A stretch of DNA of 17,343 nucleotides from NCBI GenBank assembly GCA_934177545.1, contig CAKPPI010000016.1, forward strand, positions 1 to 17,343, in the 5' to 3' direction. The position numbers were made by a program, and so were the translations under genes. The notes under the pieces are model-generated. The model ran no database searches. It was given only the letters and a program-made list of their open reading frames with translations, and was not told the origin of the DNA. Source of the DNA: an uncultured Bacilli bacterium (GTDB lineage: Bacteria; Bacillota_I; Bacilli_A; RF39; UBA660). This document shows positions 1-5,654 of the stretch, in pieces (position 1 is the stretch's first letter; every line of letters starts with the position of its first letter).

Positions 1-105
1 GAAATTGCTTTTAATAATAAAGAAGAGATTAATGAAACAATAAATGTTTTGTTATCAAAGAGACTTGTTGCAAGTATCCATATTATTGGAAGTAACAGCA
101 ACTGA
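1..105 (+). pseudogene. CutA-like fragment, open at the window edge
   Basis: Reading frame 1 from the first base is open and ends at a TGA at 103-105. It encodes a peptide containing NNKEEINETINVLLSKRLVA followed by SIHII. This resembles the N-terminal helix and second strand of CutA divalent-cation tolerance proteins, where a KEEA..IA..L..KRLAAC.NII pattern is typical. CutA is about 100 residues, so only the front half is present. The reading frame breaks exactly where RhuM-family similarity begins in frame 2 (about base 95). This suggests the gene was cut by a rearrangement and joined to the next pseudogene. The upstream part is outside the window. The family call rests on remembered motif similarity over about 30 residues only. 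Confidence 0.4.
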
Positions 106-516
106 GGTTATTGTGGAACGGGCAAATCATGATAAAGAACATATGGGCTTAACGAATTGGAAGAACTCACCAAATGGTAAAATAATGGAAAGTGATGTTG
201 TTATTGCTAAAAATTACTTAACAAAGAATGAACTTAAATCACTAGAAAGAATAGTTACAATGTATTTAGATTATGCTGAAGATCAAGCAGAAAGACATAT
301 TCCTATGACCATGGAAGATTGGAAAAATAGACTTGATATATTTCTACAATTTAACGAGCGAGATATATAGATAATCTAGGAAAAGTTTCTCATAAAGTTG
401 CTGAAAGTTTTGCACTATCAGAATTTGAAAAATATAGGGTAGTTCAAGATAGACTATTTGAATCTGATTTTGATAAATTTTTATTGGACATGAGAAAAGA
501 AGATTGTATCAAATAA
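95..516 (+). pseudogene. RhuM-family (virulence RhuM) pseudogene, 5'-truncated and frameshifted
   Basis: From base 95, frame 2 encodes TATEVIVERANHDKEHMGLT and later VVIAKNYLTKNELKSLERI, VTMYLDYAEDQAERH and FLQFNERDI. These are the hallmark C-terminal motifs of the RhuM family, proteins of about 330 residues often linked to Fic/toxin-like or phage-island settings. A TAG at 368-370 stops this frame. Frame 1 continues from 370 with DNLGKVSHKVAESFALSEFE and runs to TAA at 514-516, matching the rest of the RhuM C-terminus. The break is explained by a 2-base expansion of the short TA run at 364-369. The N-terminal two thirds are missing, so the gene cannot be functional. An ATG at 44 gives an open frame, but its first residues do not look like RhuM. 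Confidence 0.8.
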
Positions 517-530
517 AGGTATTAAAAAGA

Positions 531-648
531 TAAATATATTATAAATTAGATGTAATGAGAAAATGATAACTTTGAAATTGATTTTTTCTAGGAAAAATGC
601 TGTCATTTTCCTAGAAAAAGCGAATAGTTAATTAAAAAATAGAGAAAT
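531..648. repeat. AT-rich dispersed repeat, copy 1 (longest)
   Basis: The unit begins TAAATATATTATAAATTAGA at 531, and its second conserved block, AAAAAGCGAATAGTTAATTA, lies at 615-634. Both blocks recur in order at 985-1046. A palindrome (583-619) sits between the blocks here and is absent from the second copy. The unit starts 15 bases after the RhuM pseudogene stop. I see no coding capacity in 517-752. Confidence 0.5.
583..619. other. Perfect 14-bp palindrome (hairpin)
   Basis: TTTTTCTAGGAAAA at 583-596 is the exact inverse complement of TTTTCCTAGAAAAA at 606-619, around a 9-base loop. It could act as an intrinsic terminator for transcripts crossing the RhuM remnant, but no T run directly follows. 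It lies inside the first copy of the dispersed repeat and is missing from the second copy, so it may be a separate small inserted element. Function unknown. Confidence 0.55.
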
Positions 649-715
649 ATTAAAGGGTGAAGTTGAATAGATGTTTTTAGTCCCACTAATATAAGTAAAT
701 TATTTTTCCAGTGTA

Positions 716-740
716 ATTGCGTCACCAGTGGTGTCGCAAT
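716..740. other. GC-rich 11-bp hairpin
   Basis: ATTGCGTCACC at 716-726 pairs with GGTGTCGCAAT at 730-740, with a 3-base loop and one T-T mismatch. It is clearly more GC-rich than its surroundings. No T tract follows on either strand, so it is not an obvious intrinsic terminator. It lies just downstream, on the minus strand, of the terminator of the truncated HIT copy. Confidence 0.5.
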
Positions 741-752
741 ATAAGTATTATA

Positions 753-779
753 AAAAGGAGCTTTATATATACTCCTTTT
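753..779 (-). terminator. Intrinsic terminator of the truncated HIT copy
   Basis: AAAAGGAG (753-760) and CTCCTTTT (772-779) form an 8-bp stem. Read on the minus strand the stem ends in a run of T, immediately downstream of the HIT fragment stop codon. Its sequence is unrelated to the terminator of the intact HIT gene at 2073-2101. Confidence 0.6.
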
Positions 780-781
780 CA

Positions 782-930
782 TTAATCAACTAACTTATGA
801 TAAACATCTTCTACATTAGAACAATCAGAAGCTAATGGGAATTTATCATTTTTATATCTTGGAATAACATGAATATGAAAGTGTTTTACCTCTTGACCAT
901 AATCATTATTTTGAGAGACAGTTAATCCAT
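782..930 (-). pseudogene. Truncated second copy of the HIT hydrolase gene (3' end only)
   Basis: Bases 781-930 align without gaps to 2106-2255, the last third of the intact HIT gene, with 7 differences in 150 bases by my count. On the minus strand it encodes residues 81-128, including the catalytic HFHIH motif, and ends at the same TAA. Similarity stops abruptly at 930, in the middle of codon 80, and on the other side one base past the stop codon. Of the six codons that differ, four are synonymous and two give conservative changes (I to V, V to A). The copy therefore diverged while still under selection, as in an allele from a related strain, and was truncated later. It has no start codon and no promoter in frame. 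Confidence 0.9.
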
Positions 931-984
931 ACGAGATATCTTAAAAAAATAATTATTTAATTAAAAACTATTTTCAAAATTTAT

Positions 985-1046
985 TAAATATATTATAAGT
1001 TAGACGTGAGAATAAAGAAAAAGCAAATAGCTAATAAAAAATAGAA
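985..1046. repeat. AT-rich dispersed repeat, copy 2
   Basis: TAAATATATTATAAGTTAGA at 985-1004 and AAAAAGCAAATAG from 1018 repeat the two blocks of copy 1 (531-648), with the central palindrome missing. It lies 55 bases after the breakpoint of the HIT fragment. The stretch 931-1081 holds no gene that I can see. Confidence 0.5.
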
Positions 1047-1081
1047 CAAGGCTGTTTTAGTAATTGTACTAGGTGGTGATA

Positions 1082-1264
1082 ATGTCATAAGTTACAAATA
1101 AAGAATTATTTGAAATTGAGCCCGTATTGTATTCAGAACAAGAATTTGTTAATTATCTGCTATTTATCAGCATGAAGTATCATGATACAGTATTTGCTTC
1201 TGATAGTGGATATTATTATCATAATTTAATTGATTTTGTTCCACAAGAGTATTATTCAGGTTAA
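1082..1264 (+). pseudogene. Short unknown ORF with stop at codon 3
   Basis: A good ribosome site (AGGTGGTG at 1070-1077) precedes ATG 1082, but codon 3 is TAA (1088-1090). The frame then stays open for 57 more codons to TAA 1262-1264. It encodes KELFEIEPVLYSEQEFVNYL and, later, YYYHNLIDFVPQEYYSG, an acidic, aromatic-rich sequence. A single C-to-T change (CAA to TAA) would explain the break. I do not recognise the family. It could be the 5' remnant of a longer gene. The good ribosome site and biased composition argue that it was once coding. Confidence 0.5.
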
Positions 1265-1289
1265 AGACATGGAATGATCATTTAATTTC

Positions 1290-1318
1290 TCGACAGTTTC
1301 TTTTTTTTAGCTTATAAT
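1290..1318 (+). promoter_or_regulatory. Sigma-A-type promoter of the 1345 gene
   Basis: TCGACA at 1290-1295 and a perfect TATAAT at 1313-1318 are separated by exactly 17 bases. Transcription would begin about 20 bases before the ribosome site AAAGGATGG (1331-1339) of the gene starting at 1345. The -35 lies within a 15-base motif, TTAATTTCTCGACAG, that reappears inverted in the terminator at 17267-17318. Confidence 0.7.
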
Positions 1319-1344
1319 AAATTATAGATTAAAGGATGGTTTAA

Positions 1345-1914
1345 ATGAAAATAGAAGAATTAAACGAATTAAAAGAAAAAGTTAATCAATTGCAAAAAGC
1401 AAGAGATAAAGTATTAGAAATTCAAGCTGAAATTAAAAAATTAGAAGAAACTGAAGAAATTAAAAGCTATTTAAGCTTATTAGACTTATTAGAAGAAAAA
1501 ACAACGGGAAAAAATACAGGAATTGAAAAATATACAAATAAAAAGATAATTAATATTGCAATACATGATACCAAAATAACTCCTGATGATGAAATATATG
1601 TATATTTAGGAACATATAAATATAATAATGAAGTTGACGTTGTTCATGGAGCAAATGATATTTCCGTTAGTAGAAAAAATCATGATGCTAACTATGTTTT
1701 ATATAAAAATTTAGAAGTAAAAGATTATGAAACTGTTCAAGTTCCATATGAAAAAGCAGATGAATTTGAATCTACTCATAAAATAATTATTCCCCAAAAT
1801 GTTGCAAGCAAGCAAAAGTATTTTTATGATTTACAATCTGAATATTTTGAAACAATGATTTTTGAGTCTCCTTTAAAGGCCAAAGAGAAAGTTAATAGAC
1901 TAATTAAAAAATAG
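1345..1914 (+). CDS. Unknown protein with N-terminal coiled coil
   Basis: This gene encodes 189 residues. ATG 1345 is preceded by AAAGGATGG at a suitable distance and by a clear promoter. Residues 1-50 are a charged, leucine-spaced helix (KIEELNELKEKVNQLQKARD and onward) that probably forms a coiled coil. The rest is mixed, with segments such as YVYLGTYKYNNEVDVVHGAN, SVSRKNHDANYVLYKNLE and a basic C-terminus, KEKVNRLIKK. It has no signal peptide or membrane segment, so it is likely cytoplasmic. I do not recognise the family. It stands alone between remnants of other genes in the variable strip, bounded by the duplicated HIT 3' ends, so it is probably accessory cargo. It is not clear whether it is an antitoxin-like, phage-related or regulatory protein. 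Confidence 0.75.
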   Translation: MKIEELNELKEKVNQLQKARDKVLEIQAEIKKLEETEEIKSYLSLLDLLEEKTTGKNTGIEKYTNKKIINIAIHDTKITPDDEIYVYLGTYKYNNEVDVVHGANDISVSRKNHDANYVLYKNLEVKDYETVQVPYEKADEFESTHKIIIPQNVASKQKYFYDLQSEYFETMIFESPLKAKEKVNRLIKK

Positions 1915-2072
1915 GAATGAGAAGTATTAATTATTTACAAGTAAATATATTATGAGTTAATTAGACTAACCTTTACATTGTCGACACTATTAATGATTTA
2001 AGGACTCTCATGAAATCATTCCCTTTATGACAGTTCTTTTTAATATGCACATATTTGAAAATAAATCTATAC
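1915..2072. other. Non-coding stretch with third repeat copy and a weak hairpin
   Basis: TAAATATATTATGAGTTA at 1942-1959 is a shorter third occurrence of the AT-rich repeat start, again just after a stop codon. AATGATTT (1992-1999) and AAATCATT (2013-2020) can pair, and TTCTTTTT follows at 2034-2041. This might end the 1345 transcript, but the T tract is not adjacent to the stem. No ORF is credible here. Confidence 0.35.
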
Positions 2073-2101
2073 AAAAACCCAATAGTTTTAGCCATTGGGT
2101 T
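2073..2101 (-). terminator. Intrinsic terminator of the HIT gene
   Basis: AACCCAAT (2076-2083) pairs with ATTGGGTT (2094-2101). On the minus strand the stem is followed by TTTTTG, five bases after the HIT stop codon. This is a conventional Rho-independent terminator. Confidence 0.8.
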
Positions 2102-2106
2102 ATTTA

Positions 2107-2493
2107 TTAATCAACTAACTTATGATAAACATCTTCTACATTAGAACAATCAGAAACTAGTGGAAATTTATCATTTTTATATCTTGGAATAACATGAATA
2201 TGAAAGTGTTTTACTTCTTGACCATAATCATTATTCTGAGAAATAGTTAATCCATCAATATTTAACTTATCATTTAAGATAGGTTTTAGTTTTTCTCTAA
2301 TAATATTTAACATATAAATTAAAGTATCGTCATCCATTTCATAAAGATTAGCTTTATGCTCCTTTGGAATAACTAGTAAATGACCATCATTATTAGGATT
2401 AATATCTAAGAAAGCCTTAACCTTATCATCTTCATATACTGTATAAGATGGAATACTACCATCAATAATTTTACAAAATAAACAATCACTCAT
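2107..2493 (-). CDS. HIT-family nucleotide hydrolase (Hint/HinT-like)
   Basis: This gene encodes 128 residues, the normal size for this family. The start is ATG at 2493, because AGGAGG lies 7 bases upstream on the minus strand (2501-2506) and the protein then begins MSDCLFCKII, the usual HIT start. The frame is open further upstream, but that part would span the promoter. C4 and C7 (CLFC) are the typical zinc-binding pair. NPNNDGHLLVIPKEH is the nucleotide-binding core and HFHIH (96-100) is the catalytic histidine triad. The family hydrolyses purine nucleoside phosphoramidates or adenylated compounds in the cytoplasm. It is transcribed divergently from the suf operon. Its last 150 bases exist as a diverged second copy at 781-930. 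Confidence 0.95.
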   Translation of the reverse strand: MSDCLFCKIIDGSIPSYTVYEDDKVKAFLDINPNNDGHLLVIPKEHKANLYEMDDDTLIYMLNIIREKLKPILNDKLNIDGLTISQNNDYGQEVKHFHIHVIPRYKNDKFPLVSDCSNVEDVYHKLVD

Positions 2494-2512
2494 AACAAAT
2501 CCTCCTAAAAAC

Positions 2513-2541
2513 ATTGTACTTTTTTTAGCTAATTTTGGCAA
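2513..2541 (-). promoter_or_regulatory. Promoter of the HIT gene
   Basis: On the minus strand TTGCCA (plus 2536-2541) and TACAAT (plus 2513-2518) are separated by 17 bases, directly upstream of the AGGAGG site. It lies back to back with the suf promoter. Confidence 0.65.
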
Positions 2542-2546
2542 TATAT

Positions 2547-2575
2547 TATGCAAAATATAAAAATAATGCTATAAT
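2547..2575 (+). promoter_or_regulatory. Extended -10 promoter of the suf operon
   Basis: TGCTATAAT at 2567-2575 is a perfect -10 with a TGn extension. The -35 region (TATGCA at 2547-2552, 17-base spacer) is weak, as expected for an extended -10 promoter. No obvious regulator site is visible in the short gap between the divergent promoters. Confidence 0.65.
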
Positions 2576-2604
2576 AAAAACGCCAAGAAAGAAAGGTGAT
2601 ATTA

Positions 2605-3369
2605 GTGTTAAATATAGAAAATTTAGTAGTAGATGTTAAAGAAAGTGGAAAGAAAGTATTAAAAGACTTCTCACTTAATATAAAAGAAGGGGAAATACAT
2701 GCGATAATGGGTCCTAATGGAGTAGGAAAAAGTACCCTTGCTAAAGTAATTATGGGGGATAAGAAATATCTTGTTAAGTCTGGTAGTATCAAATTTAATA
2801 ATGAAGAAATGTTAGATAAAGAAACAGACTATATAGCAAGATGTGGTATTTATTATGTAATGCAAGATCCTAAGACTATAATAGGAGTTACTAATAGAGA
2901 AGTATTAAGAACAGCTATTACTGAAAGAACAGGGGAAAGACTTAATCTTTATACCTTTATTAAAGACTTAAATAAAGAAACAGAAGAATTAAAAATGGAT
3001 AAAGAAATGATTCATCGTTATGTAAATCAAGGATTTTCTGGTGGAGAAAAGAAGAAAAATGAAGTCTTACAGTTAAAGATACTTAAACCAAAACTTATTC
3101 TTTTAGATGAGTTAGATAGTGGATTAGATGTTGATAGTTTAAAAATAGTATGTGAAAGTATTAATAAATATAAAGAAGAAAATCCTGATACAGCTATTTT
3201 AATAATAACTCACTATAGTAGAATATTATCACTAATTCATCCTGATTATGTTCATGAGATGATAGATGGAAAAATAGTTAAGACAGGACCATTTGAATTT
3301 GCTAAAGAAATAGAAAGTAATGGTTATCTTAGGGAAAATGAAATGAGTGATAATGATGCTAGAGAATAA
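2605..3369 (+). CDS. sufC: SufC, Fe-S cluster assembly ATPase
   Basis: This gene encodes 254 residues, a full-length SufC. The start is taken as GTG 2605, since AAAGGTGAT lies 5 bases upstream and the protein then begins MLNIENLVVDV as SufC usually does. An earlier in-frame GTG (2596) is part of that ribosome site. Motifs in order are Walker A GPNGVGKST (36-44), a Q-loop region YYVMQDPKTIIGV (83-95), signature SGGEKKK (145-151), Walker B LILLDE (164-169) continuing into the SufC-type LDSGLD, and H-loop H203. SufC binds SufB and SufD and uses ATP to drive Fe-S scaffold rearrangement in the cytoplasm. It is the first gene of the operon and overlaps sufD by 17 bases. Confidence 0.96.
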   Translation: MLNIENLVVDVKESGKKVLKDFSLNIKEGEIHAIMGPNGVGKSTLAKVIMGDKKYLVKSGSIKFNNEEMLDKETDYIARCGIYYVMQDPKTIIGVTNREVLRTAITERTGERLNLYTFIKDLNKETEELKMDKEMIHRYVNQGFSGGEKKKNEVLQLKILKPKLILLDELDSGLDVDSLKIVCESINKYKEENPDTAILIITHYSRILSLIHPDYVHEMIDGKIVKTGPFEFAKEIESNGYLRENEMSDNDARE

Positions 3370-4006
3370 AATATTATTAGATGATGAAAAGTATAGAGAA
3401 GTAGATAAAGATAGTAGTTATGTATTTTTAGAAGATGATGTTATTTATTTAAATCTAAAAGATAATGTTATTTGTAAATTATTAGTAAAAGCTAAAGTAA
3501 ATTGTTACATCTTTGTTAAAGACTTATCCTCTAAGATAGAAATTCATCTAATGAATGAAGGAGAAATTAATCTTTTCTTAACAACTATTACTTCTAAAAA
3601 AATATTAAATAACATAGTAGTTTATCATGAAGATGAAAATACTAAGAGTAATGTTATTTGTCATGGAGTAAGTTATAAAGAAGGAGATTTAACCTTTAAT
3701 ATTGATGGGGTAGTACCTAAAGGATTAAAGGGTTGTATTTGTAATCAAGATAGTATGATTCATCCATTTGCTATGGCCAAAGGAGAGATAAATCCTAATC
3801 TTTATATAGATGAATTTGATGTAGTTGCTAATCATTCAGCTTATATTGGACCATTTCCTAGTGATATTATCTTTTATTTAAAAACTAAAGGGATAGGTTC
3901 AAAAGAAAGTATGCGACTACTATTAGAGTCCTTTTTACTAAACGATGCAAAAGATGATAATTATATTAAACTAATAAATAATAATATCTTAAAAATAATA
4001 AGTTAG
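3353..4006 (+). CDS. sufD: SufD-like Fe-S scaffold partner, unusually short
   Basis: This gene encodes about 217 residues against roughly 400-440 for ordinary SufD. The C-terminal segment VVANHSAYIGPFPSDIIFYL (157-176) followed by KTKGIGSKESMRLLLESFL matches the SufB/SufD C-terminal helix pair, and H161 falls where SufD carries its conserved histidine. The N-terminal half of the family is missing, and the beta-helix part is short and diverged (for example HPFAMAKGEINPNLYIDEFD). ATG 3353 and ATG 3356 are both possible starts. The ribosome site is weak and lies inside sufC, so translation is probably coupled. Its place between sufC and sufS supports the call. No frameshift is seen, so this looks like a shortened but working protein. 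Confidence 0.85.
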   Translation: MMLENKILLDDEKYREVDKDSSYVFLEDDVIYLNLKDNVICKLLVKAKVNCYIFVKDLSSKIEIHLMNEGEINLFLTTITSKKILNNIVVYHEDENTKSNVICHGVSYKEGDLTFNIDGVVPKGLKGCICNQDSMIHPFAMAKGEINPNLYIDEFDVVANHSAYIGPFPSDIIFYLKTKGIGSKESMRLLLESFLLNDAKDDNYIKLINNNILKIIS

Positions 4007-4019
4007 GAGGTGTTTTTTC

Positions 4020-5216
4020 ATGAATAGAGAAGATTTTCCCATTCTATCAACTGGTTTAATTTACTTTGATAATGGAGCAACTACGCTAAAACCTAAAAGT
4101 GTAGTTGAAAAAATGACTGATTATTATTATAACTATCCAGCTAATATTCATAGAGGAGATTATAAAATAAGTCTAAAAGCAAGTGATGAGTATGAAAAAG
4201 TTAGAACTAAAGTAAAGAACTTTATCAATGCTTCTAGTGAAGATGAGATAGTCTTTACTGAAGGAGCAACTGATTCTCTAAATAGAGTAGTATTTGGTTT
4301 TATGGAAGACTATTTAACTAGTGGTGATGAAGTAATCATTAGTAAAGCAGAACATGCATCAGCTGTTCTTCCCTGGCTTATCTTAGCAAGAAGAAAAAAT
4401 ATAAAAGTAGTGTTTGTTCCATTAGAAGAAAATCATGAACTTTCTTATACTACCTTAGAAAAATATGTAACAGCTAAAACTAAAGTAATATCTCTTGCTG
4501 CTGTAACTAATGTAATAGGAGATGTTCGTGATATTAATAAGATAGGTAAGTTATGTCATGATAGAGATATTCTATTTGTAGTAGATGGTGCTCAAAGTGT
4601 ACCTCACCAAAAGACAGATGTAATAAAAGATAATATTGATTTCTTAACATTTTCTGCTCATAAGATGTTAGGACCAACAGGAGTAGGAGTTTTGTATGCT
4701 AAAAAAGAATATTTAGAAGCAATGCGACCTATTGAATATGGTGGAGGAATGAATCAGTCCTTTGATAGTGATGGTAATATGGAGTTTAAAACTGTTCCAA
4801 CAAGATTAGAAGCTGGTACACCACCAATCGCTGAAGTAATAGGACTTGGGGCAGCTATTGATTATCTTACTAAAATAGGAATGGATAATATAGAAAAATA
4901 TGAAAGAGAACTAAAAGAATATCTTATTAAAAGATTACAAGAAATAGATAAAGTTATTCTTTATAATACTACTAGTAAAGGAGGAATTGCTGCTTTTAAC
5001 CTAGAAGGTATATTTAGTCAAGATACAGCCTTATATCTTGATCATTATAATATCTGTGTAAGAGCAGGTAACCACTGTGCTAAAGTATTAAAAGAAGAGA
5101 TTAATATTAAAAATACTTGTCGTATTAGTTTATACTTTTATAATACCAAAGAAGAAATAGATAAACTAATAGAAGTTTTAAAAGATAGTAAAGATTTATA
5201 TAAAATAGTATTGTAG
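4020..5216 (+). CDS. sufS: SufS, class V cysteine desulfurase
   Basis: This gene encodes 398 residues, the normal length. AGGAGGTG stands 8 bases before ATG 4020. The PLP-dependent fold is complete: FDNGATTLKPKSV near the start, EGATDSLNRV (81-90), H112 (AEHAS) stacking on PLP, D189 and Q192 in VVDGAQSVPH, and Schiff-base lysine K215 in FSAHKMLGPTGVGVLY. RLEAGTPPIAEVIGLGAAI follows. C353 in RAGNHCAK is the persulfide-forming cysteine of the SufS group, and R368 is in TCRISLYFYNT. It removes sulfur from cysteine and passes it to SufU, encoded next. The reaction product feeds the SufBCD scaffold. Confidence 0.97.
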   Translation: MNREDFPILSTGLIYFDNGATTLKPKSVVEKMTDYYYNYPANIHRGDYKISLKASDEYEKVRTKVKNFINASSEDEIVFTEGATDSLNRVVFGFMEDYLTSGDEVIISKAEHASAVLPWLILARRKNIKVVFVPLEENHELSYTTLEKYVTAKTKVISLAAVTNVIGDVRDINKIGKLCHDRDILFVVDGAQSVPHQKTDVIKDNIDFLTFSAHKMLGPTGVGVLYAKKEYLEAMRPIEYGGGMNQSFDSDGNMEFKTVPTRLEAGTPPIAEVIGLGAAIDYLTKIGMDNIEKYERELKEYLIKRLQEIDKVILYNTTSKGGIAAFNLEGIFSQDTALYLDHYNICVRAGNHCAKVLKEEINIKNTCRISLYFYNTKEEIDKLIEVLKDSKDLYKIVL

Positions 5217-5225
5217 GTGAAGAAT

Positions 5226-5654
5226 ATGGAAATAGATCAAGAATTAAGAAGAGAAATGATTGTAGAAAATTATGAACATCCTTTTCATAAGGGATTAAAA
5301 AAAGAAGAAGGATATGTTAAAGCGAATACTAATAACGAAAGCTGTATTGATAATATTGATATAGAATTAAAACTAGAAGATGGAAAGGTAGTTGATGCTA
5401 ACTTTGATGGAGAAGCTTGTGCTATTTCAACATCAGCTACTTCTCTTTTCTTACAAAAGATAGTTGGTAAAAGTATCGAAGAAGTTAAAAATATCTTAGA
5501 AAATTATCAAAAGATGATAAATGAAGAAGACTATGATAAAGACTTACTTGACGAATTAACTATCTATGATAGTGTTGCTTTACAACCTAATAGAAAAAAA
5601 TGTGCCTTATTACCAAAAGTTACTATAGAAAAGATATTGGAGAAATTGAAATGA
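5226..5654 (+). CDS. sufU: SufU, zinc-dependent sulfurtransferase for SufS
   Basis: This gene encodes 142 residues, a typical length. ATG 5226 is chosen because AGGTGA (5215-5220) precedes it; the upstream in-frame GTG 5217 is within that site. The expected zinc and sulfur-transfer ligands are present: C40 and D42 (SCID), C65 (GEACAISTSATS) and C126 (RKKCALLP). The N-terminal REMIVENYEHPFHKG matches the family pattern. SufU accepts persulfide sulfur from SufS C353 by ligand swapping. The usual W-H after the last cysteine is replaced here by PK. Its stop codon overlaps the start of the following gene (ATGA). Confidence 0.95.
   Translation: MEIDQELRREMIVENYEHPFHKGLKKEEGYVKANTNNESCIDNIDIELKLEDGKVVDANFDGEACAISTSATSLFLQKIVGKSIEEVKNILENYQKMINEEDYDKDLLDELTIYDSVALQPNRKKCALLPKVTIEKILEKLK

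Noticed and set aside
531..1966. CRISPR array from the repeated AT-rich motif
   Set aside because: Copies are only three, unevenly spaced by hundreds of bases and imperfect, with no cas genes.
931..2105. Insertion sequence or transposon
   Set aside because: No transposase, no terminal inverted repeats and no short target duplication. Only the 150-bp HIT direct repeat is seen.
2494..2553. Longer HIT protein with 20 extra N-terminal residues
   Set aside because: The extension would pass through the -10 and the AGGAGG site; the family start MSDCLFCKI fits the internal ATG at 2493.
2529..2792. Minus-strand open frame of 87 codons over the start of sufC
   Set aside because: It lies opposite sufC and the divergent promoters, has no ribosome site and no recognisable protein features. 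It is a mirror of coding bias.
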